13,312 bases of DNA from CAYLNK01 sp964384675. GTDB taxonomy: Bacteria; Acidobacteriota; Thermoanaerobaculia; UBA5066. The stretch is taken from contig CAYLNK010000180.1 of NCBI GenBank assembly GCA_964384675.1, positions 1-13,312 of the forward strand. The letters are read 5' to 3'. Position numbers and translations under genes: made by a program. This document shows positions 1 to 7,950 of this stretch, one piece after another (position 1 is the first letter of the stretch; each line of letters begins with the position of its first letter). A model generated the notes under the pieces. The model did no database searches, was not told the origin of the DNA, and saw only the letters and a program-made list of their open reading frames with translations.

Positions 1-2062
1 GGCCGCCGGCGTACAGGGCCGCGCGGAGGACCCCGGAGTCGGCCGCGCCGACCACGCCGTCCCCGTTCGCGTCGCCTCTCACGACGTACGTGAAGCCGCC
101 CGAGGGCGCGCTCGCCAGGCCGCTCGGATTCGTGACGACGACGTTGCCGGCCACGGGCGGACCGGCGGCGCGCGCGCCGGTGGTCACGACGATCGCGGTC
201 GGCGTGAGCGACGACACGGCGGCCGGAGTCCCGGCGAGAGTGACCGTCGCGCCCGGGACGAACCCCGTTCCCTGGATCGTCACCGCGAGCCCCCCGGTGA
301 CGTTGCCGCAGCCGGGCGAGACCTGGGCCACGGCCGGCGCGGGCCCGTCGTCGACCGTGAGCCAGGCCGCGGTGACGGGTCCCCAGCCGGCCGAGGCGCG
401 GCCCCGGAAGAAGACGAGGTGCTTCCCGGGCGCCGCGGGGGCGGACGTCGTGGCGCTGGCCGGCTCCACCGTCCCGTCGAACGAGCCGTCCACCGCGGCG
501 AGGGGGATCGGCGTCCCGCCGGCCCACGGCGGCGTGTCGAGGTACGCCTCGGCCGAGAGGACGGGCGTCTCGTCCGGGCGCCCGACGCCCACGAGACCGT
601 ACGTCGTCGCGTCGAACGAGGCGTGCAGCGTCACGGTCTGGTCCGGCGCGGCGATCGCCGGCGTCACGGTCGGGCCCACGGCCGACGGCCCCAGGGCCGA
701 GACGTACGGCTGCCGCGCCGACTTCACGAGGTAGAGGAAGGCGCCCTTGTTCTTCGGCCAGAACGTCGAGTCCTGGCACGAGTACGCCGGCACGAAGCCG
801 CTGCAGGCGCCCGATTCCGGCCCCACCTCGAACGTGAACGCCGGGATCCCCAGCGTCGCGTACGCCCAGTCGTCGGTCGCCCCGGACGCCGCGTAGAGCA
901 GCTCCGACGCCTGGCCCGTGTCGTAGCCGTTCCAGTGGCCGAGGCGGAACGCCAGCGCGCGGAGGCCCGGCTCGTTCGGCGCCTGCAGCGAGGGGGGGCA
1001 CGCCTGGTTGAAGCACTCGGTGTAGCCCCAGGGCAGGAGGACGAGGTTGCTGTAGCTGTGGAGCGTCAGCATCGCGCCGCGCGTCGACGGGGGCGCCACG
1101 TCGCCCGGGAGCGGCCCGCGCTGGTCGGCGAAGAGCGAGGCCAGGAGCGACTCCAGCGCCTGCTCCTCCGGCTCCGACGACGGCGCCGAGCCGCGGTACG
1201 TGGCGGCGCACGGCTGGGTGCTCGAGCTGGAGACGCCCCAGTCGACCGGCGCGTTCCGGTTCAGGTCGACGCCGTGCTGGTTCGTGCTGGTGGGCGGGAC
1301 CGCGCAGGCGCCGAGCGTGTCGTTGCCGTTCTTCCGCTGGAGGTACGGCGACGAGCCCCCCTGCTCGACGATCGCGCGACCGTCGGGGTTGGTCACCGGA
1401 GCGATCCACACCTCGGTGTGGTCGAGGAGCGCCGTGACGTCGGCGTCGACGCCGTACTGCCCGGCGAGGTGATCGATCAGCCGCCAGGCGAGCTCCGACG
1501 TCGTCAGCTCGCGCGCGTGGATGGCGGCCATCACGAGCGCGCGCGGCTTGGCGGAGGCGGGGGTCGATGCGCAGTCGCCGGGCTGCCGCTTCGTCAGGCA
1601 GACGGCGTAGAGGTCGTGGCCTCCGCGGCTCGCCTGCTTGAGGAACGAGTCGCCGTAGTCGACCACCAGGGCCAGCTCCGGGTGCGCGGCGGCGACGTCG
1701 AGGAGGTGCTGCTCGTGCTCGGCCACCGTCCGGTAGCCCCCGGCGAACGTGAACGGGTCGACGTCGAGCGGCTCGAGGCGGTGGTCGAGCTCCACGCGGA
1801 AGCCGTTCGCCCGCAGCTCGAGACCGATCCGCTCCTCCCCCTGGACGAGGAGGTAGCCGGGGCCGCGCGTCTCCAGGACGTCCCAGCCCTGCTCGAAGAG
1901 GCGCGCGGACTCGGCGGGTGACGACACCTCGACCCGGAACACGGCGAGCGGCGCGGTGACCGCCGGCGGACGGATCGCGAAGGTCGCGCTCCTGGGAGCG
2001 CCCCCGCCGGGAGCGCCGGGGTCGAGGAGCGAGAGCCCCAGCAGGAGAGCGGCCGAGATCAC
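1..2062 (-). CDS. Secreted M14 zinc carboxypeptidase with IPT/TIG-like and dockerin-like C-terminus (partial, 3' end beyond window)
   Basis: I translated this frame by hand; it is open from GTG 2062 to the left edge (687 codons). GTG 2062 is the only ATG/GTG/TTG after the in-frame stop at 2119-2117. A hydrophobic N-terminus (ISAALLLGLSLL) suggests export, though it lacks basic residues. Residues ~30-140 look like an M14 propeptide. The carboxypeptidase domain shows the zinc motif H182-A-R-E185, the substrate-binding pair N268-R269, the third zinc ligand H335 (LHSYSN) and the catalytic E412 (FTFEVG). This is a complete active-site set for a carboxypeptidase T/A-like enzyme trimming C-terminal residues from peptides. 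Residues ~560-655 resemble an IPT/TIG immunoglobulin-like fold. A calcium-loop motif D664-A-N-G-D-G follows, as in dockerin type I repeats. The gene starts 4 bases after the lipoprotein stop, so it is probably the last gene of the ptrB operon. The missing C-terminus may hold a second dockerin repeat. Confidence 0.9.
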   Translation of the reverse strand, partial: MISAALLLGLSLLDPGAPGGGAPRSATFAIRPPAVTAPLAVFRVEVSSPAESARLFEQGWDVLETRGPGYLLVQGEERIGLELRANGFRVELDHRLEPLDVDPFTFAGGYRTVAEHEQHLLDVAAAHPELALVVDYGDSFLKQASRGGHDLYAVCLTKRQPGDCASTPASAKPRALVMAAIHARELTTSELAWRLIDHLAGQYGVDADVTALLDHTEVWIAPVTNPDGRAIVEQGGSSPYLQRKNGNDTLGACAVPPTSTNQHGVDLNRNAPVDWGVSSSSTQPCAATYRGSAPSSEPEEQALESLLASLFADQRGPLPGDVAPPSTRGAMLTLHSYSNLVLLPWGYTECFNQACPPSLQAPNEPGLRALAFRLGHWNGYDTGQASELLYAASGATDDWAYATLGIPAFTFEVGPESGACSGFVPAYSCQDSTFWPKNKGAFLYLVKSARQPYVSALGPSAVGPTVTPAIAAPDQTVTLHASFDATTYGLVGVGRPDETPVLSAEAYLDTPPWAGGTPIPLAAVDGSFDGTVEPASATTSAPAAPGKHLVFFRGRASAGWGPVTAAWLTVDDGPAPAVAQVSPGCGNVTGGLAVTIQGTGFVPGATVTLAGTPAAVSSLTPTAIVVTTGARAAGPPVAGNVVVTNPSGLASAPSGGFTYVVRGDANGDGVVGAADSGVLRAALYAGG

Positions 2063-2066
2063 CGGC

Positions 2067-2519
2067 TCACTCGGCGGACCAGGCGGCCTTCGCGATCTTG
2101 AAGCGTTCGCCTTCCTTCACGAGGAGGACGTCGAACCGGTACGTGGAGGAGCGCGGGAGGATCGCGTCGAGGCCGCCGACGGCACGCGGCGTGCCCGCGA
2201 GGGACGCGCGGAACGTGGCGCGGGCGCGGGTCGGCCCGCCGTCGACCTGCACGTCGGAGAGGGAGACCCGGAGGCTCTCGTACGCGAGGAGGTATCGCTT
2301 CAGGGTCAGCTCCACCTCGGCCGGGCTCGCGTGCTCGGCGTCGGTGTAATCGGCGGTCAGGCAGGCGACGACGTCGGACGCGTCACGCCCCTCGGCCCCC
2401 GCCACGACGCGGTCGAGGGTCGCGCGGACAGGGTCCTTCCGGGGGCCGCAGGCCAAGGCCAGCCCGGAGGCGAGGAGGAGGAGCACGGCCCGCGCTCCTC
2501 GGCGGCCCGCGCTCCTCAC
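2067..2519 (-). CDS. Small lipoprotein with NTF2-like domain
   Basis: This 150-residue protein starts at GTG 2519-2517, which overlaps the ptrB stop codon in the sequence GTGA. The choice is supported by the signal it creates: basic start (MRSAGRRGAR), hydrophobic run (AVLLLLASGLALA) and a lipobox Cys (LALA-C) at about residue 24. It should therefore be a lipid-anchored envelope protein. The mature part begins with a helix (RATLDRVVAGAEGRDASDV), continues with a tyrosine-rich segment and ends in beta strands (RARATFRASL, YRFDVLLVKEGERFKIAKAAW). This order and length fit the NTF2-like/SnoaL/DUF4440 fold, which usually binds a small ligand or acts as a structural pocket; no catalytic residues can be assigned. 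It lies between oligopeptidase B and the M14 carboxypeptidase with essentially no spacing, so it is probably co-translated with them. The role is unknown. Confidence 0.8.
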   Translation of the reverse strand: MRSAGRRGARAVLLLLASGLALACGPRKDPVRATLDRVVAGAEGRDASDVVACLTADYTDAEHASPAEVELTLKRYLLAYESLRVSLSDVQVDGGPTRARATFRASLAGTPRAVGGLDAILPRSSTYRFDVLLVKEGERFKIAKAAWSAE

Positions 2520-4606
2520 CCGGCGAGCCCGAGCGCGACCAGGAGGAACGCGTAGTCGTACGCCACCTCGCGCAGGTGGTCGTAGCGGCCCGAAGCGCCG
2601 CCGTGCCCGGCCGCGAGGTTCGTCTTCAGGAGGAGCGGTGTCCCGTTCCGCTTCAGGGTGCGGAGCCGGGCCACGTACTTCGCCGGCTCCCAGTACATCA
2701 CCTGGCTGTCGTGCAGCGAGCCCTTCACGAGCATCGCGGGCAGCTCTCCCTCGCACGCGTTCGAGTAGGGGCAGTACGAGCGGATCACCGCGTACTCCTC
2801 CGGCACCTCGGGGTTGCCCCATTCCTCGTACTCGCCGACCGTGAGCGGCAGCGTCGGGTCGCGCATCGTGTTCACGACGTCCACGAACGGGACGTCGGCG
2901 ATGACCGCGCGGAAGAGGTCCGGCCGCAGGTTGACGACCGCGCCCATCAGGAGGCCGCCGGCGCTCCCTCCCTCGATGGCGAGGCGGGACGGCGACGTGA
3001 ATCCCCCGGCGATCAAATGCTCGGCGGCGGCGATGAAGTCGGTGAAGGAGCGCGGCTTGCCGGCCATCTTCCCGGCGTCGTGCCACGGCTTGCCGAGCTC
3101 GCCCCCGCCCCGCACGTGGGCGATCGCGACGGAGAAGCCGCGGTCCAGGAGCGAGAGGCGGTTCGAGGAGAAGTAGGCGGGGAGAGAGACGCCGTACGCG
3201 CCGTAGCCCATCAGGAGGAGCGGCGCGCGGCCGTCCTTGACGAGGTCCCGGGGGCGCACCAGGGAGATCGGGATCCGCGTCCCGTCCGCCGCCGTGGCGT
3301 GAAGCCGCTCGGTGACGTAGCGCGCCGGGTCGAAGCCGCCGGGAACCTCGGTCCGCTTCAGGAGCGTGGTGGCGCGCCGCACGAGGTCGTAGTCGAAGAC
3401 CGAGGGCGGCGTCACCGGCGACTGGTACGCGAAGCGGAAGACGGTGGTGTCCGGCTCGCGGTTCTCGTCCGAGGTGACGTCGTACGCGGGCTCGGGGAAG
3501 GAGATCCGGTGGCTCTCGCCGGTCGCGAGCTCGCGGACGGTCAGCGCCGGCAGTCCGTCCACGCGCTCCTCGAGGACGGCGTGGCGGGTGAAGACGGTGA
3601 TCCCCTCGAGCATGACGTCGGGGCGGTGCGGGAGGATCTCCGTCCAGCGCGCCTCGTCGGGATCGCCGGCCGGCGCGGTGAAGAGCGCGAAGTTCCGTCC
3701 CGTGCGGTTGGACCGGATGTAGAGAGTCCCGCCGGCGTCCTCCACGTCGTACTCGTGCTCGGGGCGGCGCGGTGCCACGACGCGGAGCTCGTCGTGGGGG
3801 CGGTCGGCGGGCAGGAGGCGGATCTCCGTCGCCGTGTGGCTTCCCGAAACCGCCACCAGGAACGCGCGGCTCCGCGACAGGTGCACCCCGAGGTTGAAAC
3901 GCTCGTCCGTCTCCTCGAGGACCAGCGCGCCGTCCGCCTCGCCCAGCGCGTGGCGGTAGAGCCGGTAGGGGCGCTTCGTCTCCACCTCCTCGACGACGTA
4001 GAAAAGGGTCCGCGAATCGGCGGCGAAGGCGACGCTCACCGACTTCTCCACCCGCAGCGGAAGGAGCGCCCCCGCGGCGAGGTCCTTCACGGCGAGCGTG
4101 TACTCGCGGAAGCCGGTGAGGTCCGTGGAGTAGGCGAGGAGCCGCCCGTCGGGGCTCACCGCGAGCGCGCCGAGCGCGAAGTAGGCGTGCCCCTCGGCCA
4201 GGGCGTTCAGGTCGAGAAGGACCTCCTCGGGACCGTCCGGGACGGGGCGGCGCGAGAAGACCGGGTACTGTCGCCCCTTTTCCGTGCTCCAGGAGTAGAG
4301 CCAGCCCCCTTCCCGGTACGGCACCGAGAGGTCCGTCTCCTTCACGTGGGAGACGAGCTCCTGGTACAGCGCCTCGCGGAGGTCCGCGGCGGGGGCCATG
4401 ACCGCCTCGGTGTAGGCGTTCTCGGCCTCCAGGTACGCGGTCACCTCGGGGCTCCCCTTCTCCCGGAGCCACGCGTAGTCGTCCACGCGAGTCTCCCCGT
4501 GGACCACTTCGACCCGGGGGACCCGGGCGGCGACGGGAGGCGACGGGAGAGCCGCTCCGGGCTCCACCTCCTCGGGCGGCGGGAGCGCGCTTGGCACCTC
4601 GAACAT
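2516..4606 (-). CDS. ptrB: Oligopeptidase B (S9A prolyl oligopeptidase family)
   Basis: The 696-residue length from ATG 4606 is close to the ~686 residues of E. coli PtrB. The frame is open further upstream but that part reads as antisense noise, whereas MFEVPSALPPP leads straight into a typical N-terminus (VDDYAWLREK). Residues ~70-400 form the beta-propeller that restricts access to short peptides. The C-terminal alpha/beta hydrolase carries the nucleophile S548 in GGSAGG, D633 in KGSLHDSQV and H668 in AAGHGG, plus the family signature RGGGELGKPWHDAGK. The family cleaves short peptides after Lys/Arg; no signal peptide is visible, so it is probably cytoplasmic. A TACCGT hexamer 10 bases before the ATG is a weak -10 candidate, and no strong Shine-Dalgarno sequence is visible. 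The stop overlaps the start of the downstream lipoprotein. The family assignment is secure. Confidence 0.96.
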   Translation of the reverse strand: MFEVPSALPPPEEVEPGAALPSPPVAARVPRVEVVHGETRVDDYAWLREKGSPEVTAYLEAENAYTEAVMAPAADLREALYQELVSHVKETDLSVPYREGGWLYSWSTEKGRQYPVFSRRPVPDGPEEVLLDLNALAEGHAYFALGALAVSPDGRLLAYSTDLTGFREYTLAVKDLAAGALLPLRVEKSVSVAFAADSRTLFYVVEEVETKRPYRLYRHALGEADGALVLEETDERFNLGVHLSRSRAFLVAVSGSHTATEIRLLPADRPHDELRVVAPRRPEHEYDVEDAGGTLYIRSNRTGRNFALFTAPAGDPDEARWTEILPHRPDVMLEGITVFTRHAVLEERVDGLPALTVRELATGESHRISFPEPAYDVTSDENREPDTTVFRFAYQSPVTPPSVFDYDLVRRATTLLKRTEVPGGFDPARYVTERLHATAADGTRIPISLVRPRDLVKDGRAPLLLMGYGAYGVSLPAYFSSNRLSLLDRGFSVAIAHVRGGGELGKPWHDAGKMAGKPRSFTDFIAAAEHLIAGGFTSPSRLAIEGGSAGGLLMGAVVNLRPDLFRAVIADVPFVDVVNTMRDPTLPLTVGEYEEWGNPEVPEEYAVIRSYCPYSNACEGELPAMLVKGSLHDSQVMYWEPAKYVARLRTLKRNGTPLLLKTNLAAGHGGASGRYDHLREVAYDYAFLLVALGLAG

Positions 4607-4633
4607 GCCGGCCGGGACGGTACCACGATGCCT

Positions 4634-4639
4634 TATCCT
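4634..4639 (+). promoter_or_regulatory. Candidate -10 element (TATCCT) for a leaderless zinc-ribbon mRNA
   Basis: The hexamer TATCCT ends 6 bases before ATG 4646. Transcription would then start at or next to the A of the start codon. No Shine-Dalgarno sequence precedes this ATG and no convincing -35 box is visible. The same geometry recurs at three other starts in this window. Confidence 0.35.
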
Positions 4640-4645
4640 CGACCC

Positions 4646-4849
4646 ATGGACGGTGGCCGAAAGAAGTTCAGGTGCCCCACGTGCGGCAAGGTCTTCGCGT
4701 ACTTCGTGAAGGCCGGGAACGAGCAGCCCAAGGTGGTGTGCGCGTTCTGCGGCAAGGACTCCTATCCGAACGGCGAGCCGCCTCCGGCGCCCGCCGAGCC
4801 CCCCAAGCCGGCGGCGGCGCCGGCGCCTGCGTCGAGCCCGGTCAGCTAG
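4646..4849 (+). CDS. Small zinc-ribbon protein with Pro/Ala-rich tail
   Basis: This 67-residue protein has C10-P-T-C13 and C32-A-F-C35, the two CxxC knuckles of a four-cysteine zinc ribbon, in a basic N-terminal half. The last ~25 residues are an unstructured Pro/Ala tail (PPPAPAEPPKP). The cysteine spacing and charge suggest a nucleic-acid- or protein-binding zinc finger; no enzymatic role can be read. ATG 4646 was chosen because TATCCT sits 6 bases upstream. An in-frame ATG at 4628 would add six residues (MPYPRP). The gene is divergent from ptrB, with only 39 bases between the starts, so the promoters must be compact or overlapping. Its TAG lies in the CTAG that also serves as the stop of the convergent pseudogene. 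Confidence 0.75.
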   Translation: MDGGRKKFRCPTCGKVFAYFVKAGNEQPKVVCAFCGKDSYPNGEPPPAPAEPPKPAAAPAPASSPVS

Positions 4850-5330
4850 GGATCCTCGACCGAAGGAACCCTGCGAAAAAGGGTCGAGTTCTTCAGGCCG
4901 CGATCCGGAGTCCTGATGGCGATGCGGCGGCCGAACGGGGTGAGCCGGTAGCGGTGGGTCTTCGGGATGCGCTCGAGGATGGCGTGCCGGCGAAGGCGAC
5001 GCAGGTCGTGGGTCATCCGGCCGGCGGGGTGAGCGTGGTCGGGTCGAGGCCCAACAGGCGAGCGAGAGGCTCGCGCAGGTCCGCGGAAGAGAAGCCCCGG
5101 ACCTGGAAGACGAAGAGGACGAGGACGGCCAGGAGAGCCTGAGCACGGGGGTCGTCGAAGCGCAGACCAGAGGCGTGCCGTCCGTCGCGCTCGATGGGAC
5201 GGACGACCTTGGCGAAATCGTCCTCGCCGAGGGTGGCGTCGTGACTGAGTCGTTGGACGTCGAGGAGACGTCGGTTGGCCGCGAAGCCGATCCGCGTCAG
5301 GGCGGGGAGGTTTCTCGCTCTTCGGCCCAC
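4846..5330 (-). pseudogene. Frameshifted winged-helix (HTH) protein remnant
   Basis: The first part (GTG 5330 to the stop at 5013) reads NLPALTRIGFAANRRLLDVQ, then LSHDATLGEDDFAK and GLRFDDPRAQALL, and ends LLGLDPTTLTPPAG-stop. Exactly at that stop, the next frame begins with MTHDLRRLRRHAILERIPKT followed by HRYRLTPFGRRIA, and runs to TAG 4846-4848. The second part is a classic winged-helix recognition helix plus wing. I recall these blocks as consecutive in a widespread soil-bacterial family of unknown function, joined as ...DP-T-x-T-xGxMTxDLRRLR. The break lies at about 5016-5026, and dropping two bases there restores the join. The end (RTPDRGLKNSTLFRR) does not match the expected family C-terminus, and the N-terminus looks short. 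This is therefore most likely a decaying gene rather than a programmed frameshift. Confidence 0.7.
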
Positions 5331-5340
5331 GTTGCGGAGG

Positions 5341-5523
5341 TTACCGCTCGGTCGGGGCCCACTCTTCGTCCTTCCACGTCACGAGCGCTCCGTCGTCGAG
5401 CCGGGAGGGAGGGCGGGCCCGCGCCCGAAGCGCCGCACGCGGTAGCGGGTCGCCCCGGCGCAGCGGGAGCGAGGAGCCCGCCCCCCTCCCGGCGGATCGA
5501 AGCGACGCCCGGACTCCGCCCCG
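5341..5523 (-). other. Gene-free stretch with a coding-looking scrap ending ...VTWKDEEWAPTER
   Basis: Between the pseudogene and the MFS stop lies a minus-strand frame ending at TAA 5341-5343 with the residues LDDGALVTWKDEEWAPTER. This looks like a genuine protein C-terminus, unlike the Arg/Pro-rich antisense noise. There is no plausible start in that frame, which is continuous with the MFS frame past its TGA. The adjacent frame just upstream (RYRVRRFGRGPALPPG) also looks coding-like, so a one-base frameshift could join the two. It may be a remnant of a small gene or chance; no function can be given. Confidence 0.25.
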
Positions 5524-6744
5524 TCACGCCTCGTCGGTCCGAGGCGGAGCCTCGCCAGACTTCGGCGCGGGCTCGCGCAGGCGCAGCATCATCGCGGCGG
5601 AGAGCGCCCCGAGCGCGAACGTCGCCCCCCACAGGGCTCCCGCGCCGTGCCGGTCGTACAGGAGCGTGCCGGCCCAAGGCCCCGCCGCCGAGGCCAGGTT
5701 GAACGTCATCGTGTAGAGGCCCATCGCCTCGCCTCGCCGGTCCTCCGGCGAGATCGCCGCCACGTAGGCCGACATGCCGGGGAACAGCATCATCTCGCCG
5801 AACGTCCAGACGACGACGGTCGCGGCGACGCCGAGCAGCCCGCGTACGAACGCCAGAGCGCCGAAGCCGACGCCGAAGAGGAGCGCCGCCAGCGCGAGCG
5901 TCCGCCGGTGCGACCAGCCGGCCGTGGCCGTGTTCAGCCACACCTCCACGAAGACGATGAGGAGCGTGTTCACGGTGAAGAGCGCGCCGTACATCGCCTC
6001 GGACAGTCCGAGGTCCTTGACGAGGAAGAGCGGCATCGCTCCTTCGTGCTGGAAGAAGACGAGCGCCACCGGGAAGAGAGCCGCGAGGAAGAAGAGGAGC
6101 GAGGGGTCCCGCAGGAGCGGCGTCGAGCGCGGCGCGTCGACGGCGCGGGCGACGGTAGCCCGGCCCGCCTCGCTCCGCCACGGCACGGCGAGGAGGATCA
6201 GGCCCGCCCCGAGCGACGTGGCGCCATCCACGACGAAGAGCGCGGGGAACGACACCGTGGCGAGGAAGCCCCCCAGCGCCGGACCCAGGCTCATCCCCAG
6301 GTTGATCGCCAGACGGTTGAGGGAGAAGGCCGCCCGCAGCTTCTCGGGAGGGACGAGCTCGGAGACGAGAGCGAGGCTGGCCGGCCGGTACAGCTCGTTG
6401 GTGGCGGCCCAGAGCACCGTCATCGCGGCGGCCTGCCAGACGGTCCGGGCGAGCGGGTACACCAGCATCACCACGCCCGTCGAGAGGAGCGAGAAGCGGA
6501 GGATCGCGAGGCCCCCCAGCCGGTCGGCGACCCAGCCGGAGAGCGGGGCGGCGACGAGCGACGTGGCGCCGTAGAGCGCGAGGAGCCCGCCCGCGACGCC
6601 GGCCGAGAGCCCGAGGTGGCGTGTCAGGTAGAGAACCAGGAACGGCAGCGCCATCGTCCCCAGCCGGTTGACCAGGTTCGTCGCGAAGAGGATCCACGCT
6701 TCGCGTGGAAGGCCCTCCACGCCGCGCCACGGCCGCAAGCTCAC
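5524..6744 (-). CDS. Major facilitator superfamily transporter
   Basis: This is a 406-residue, strongly hydrophobic protein with about twelve alternating membrane segments, the usual MFS length. The first helix is WILFATNLVNRLGT. The loop between helices 2 and 3 carries the MFS motif A as GWVADRLGG (residues ~70-78, with D74 and R75). A Gly-rich helix (NLGMSLGPALGGFLA) matches the motif C-like region of drug/H+ antiporters. The start is GTG 6744-6742 with a clear Shine-Dalgarno sequence (AGGAG at 6756-6752). The substrate cannot be read; a drug or metabolite exporter of the MdtH/YfcJ-like type is the natural guess. It lies 120 bases downstream of the pilT-like gene on the same strand, and that gap holds no gene and only GC-rich dyads. 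It could be read through from pilT or have its own promoter. Confidence 0.9.
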   Translation of the reverse strand: MSLRPWRGVEGLPREAWILFATNLVNRLGTMALPFLVLYLTRHLGLSAGVAGGLLALYGATSLVAAPLSGWVADRLGGLAILRFSLLSTGVVMLVYPLARTVWQAAAMTVLWAATNELYRPASLALVSELVPPEKLRAAFSLNRLAINLGMSLGPALGGFLATVSFPALFVVDGATSLGAGLILLAVPWRSEAGRATVARAVDAPRSTPLLRDPSLLFFLAALFPVALVFFQHEGAMPLFLVKDLGLSEAMYGALFTVNTLLIVFVEVWLNTATAGWSHRRTLALAALLFGVGFGALAFVRGLLGVAATVVVWTFGEMMLFPGMSAYVAAISPEDRRGEAMGLYTMTFNLASAAGPWAGTLLYDRHGAGALWGATFALGALSAAMMLRLREPAPKSGEAPPRTDEA

Positions 6745-6864
6745 GAGTGGCTCCTACGGGCCCTGGCCGGGCCGGTTACGAGGGGACCGGGGGCCGCGGG
6801 GCCAAGCTCGCCCCGGGAAGCGACCAAGCCAGGGGGCGGCCCTCCCGAGGGCTGGCCTTCCCCC

Positions 6865-7950
6865 CTACCCTTCGAAGTTGAGGATCCGCTCCAGGTTGCT
6901 CGGGTTCGTGGCCGCCGCGTACATCGTCTCGCGGGTGATCTTCTCCTCGCGGAAGAGGGCGAGGAGGTGCTGGTCGAACGACTGGGTGCCGTAGACGCCC
7001 GTCCCCTTCTCGAGATAGTCCTGGAAGCCGGTCATCTTCTCCGGCTCCCGGATCATGTCCTGGAGCGCGAGCGTGGAGACGAGCACCTCGCACGCGAGGA
7101 CCCGCTTCTTGCCGGCGTTGGGCGTGGCCGGCAGGAGGCGCTGCGAGACGATCGCCTTCAAGGCCTCGGCCAGGCGGAGGCGGACGGCGTACTGCGAGTC
7201 GGACGGGAACGTCCCGACGATCCGCGAGATCGAGCGCATCGTGTCGGTGGTGTGGAGCGTCGCCAGCACGAGATGTCCGGTCTCGGCGGCCTTGAGCGCG
7301 ATGTCGATCGTCTCGAAGTCGCGCATCTCGCCGATCAGGATGACGTCGGGGTCCTGCCGGAGGGCGGCGCGCAGGCCCGCCGAGAAGCTCCCCGTGTCGA
7401 TGCCGACCTCGCGCTGCGTGATGCGCGACTGCTTGTCGGGGTGCAGGAACTCGATCGGGTCCTCGATGGTGAGGATGTGCTTGCGGTCCTTGCCGTTGAT
7501 GTGGTCGATGATGGCGGCCAGCGTGGACGACTTGCCGCTCCCGGCCACGCCGGTGACCAGGATGAGCCCGCGCTCCTCGGCGGCGATCTTCTCGACGACC
7601 GCGGGCACGCCGAGGCTCTCGAACGACGGGATCTGGAACGGGATGATCCGCAGCACGGCCCCGAACTCGCCCCGCTGGCGGTAGAGCGAGACGCGGAAGC
7701 GGGCGACGCCGTCGATCGTGTACGACGTGTCCCACTCCCGCAGCTCGTTCAGGTCGCCCTTGTAGTGGGAGTACGCCGCGATGTACGACGCGATCCGCTC
7801 CATGTCGTCGGTCGCGAAGGCCGGCGAGCGGACGTTGGTGAGGGCTCCGTGGATCCGCACCGCCGGCTGGGCGCCGGTCTTCAGGTGGATGTCGCTCGCG
7901 CCGCCGCGCGTGGCCGCGGTGAGGAGCCGGTTGAACGTGGCGAGATCCAT
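6865..7950 (-). CDS. pilT: PilT/PilU-type twitching motility ATPase
   Basis: This 361-residue protein has every hallmark of a type IV pilus retraction motor. The N-terminal PAS-like part contains GASDIHLKTG (residues 17-26). Walker A is GVAGSGKSS (134-142), the Asp box TIEDPIEF (161-168), Walker B DPDVILIGEMRD (200-211, catalytic E208), and the His box TGHLVLATLHTTDT (224-237). The family forms hexamers at the inner-membrane base of the pilus and uses ATP to depolymerise pilin. Walker A has V-A where P-T is usual, and the C-terminal AIRNLIR-type motif of classical PilT is replaced by ALQDMIR (residues 295-301), so a PilU-like paralogue is possible. ATG 7950 overlaps the stop of the preceding cyclic-nucleotide-binding-like gene (ATGA), giving translational coupling. 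No pilin or pilus assembly genes lie in the window. Confidence 0.93.
   Translation of the reverse strand: MDLATFNRLLTAATRGGASDIHLKTGAQPAVRIHGALTNVRSPAFATDDMERIASYIAAYSHYKGDLNELREWDTSYTIDGVARFRVSLYRQRGEFGAVLRIIPFQIPSFESLGVPAVVEKIAAEERGLILVTGVAGSGKSSTLAAIIDHINGKDRKHILTIEDPIEFLHPDKQSRITQREVGIDTGSFSAGLRAALRQDPDVILIGEMRDFETIDIALKAAETGHLVLATLHTTDTMRSISRIVGTFPSDSQYAVRLRLAEALKAIVSQRLLPATPNAGKKRVLACEVLVSTLALQDMIREPEKMTGFQDYLEKGTGVYGTQSFDQHLLALFREEKITRETMYAAATNPSNLERILNFEG

Noticed and set aside
419..1921. Long plus-strand open frame (500 codons)
   Set aside because: It is antisense to the M14 carboxypeptidase and is Arg/Gly/Val-rich without domains; GC-rich third positions of the real gene remove stops on the other strand.
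2576..4645. Plus-strand open frame running into the zinc-ribbon gene
   Set aside because: Only the last 67 residues look like protein; the rest is antisense to ptrB, whose catalytic triad is intact.
6780..6864. GC-rich dyads after the pilT-like stop as a rho-independent terminator
   Set aside because: Short stems such as GCCCT/AGGGC exist on the minus strand but no T tract follows, so termination cannot be supported.
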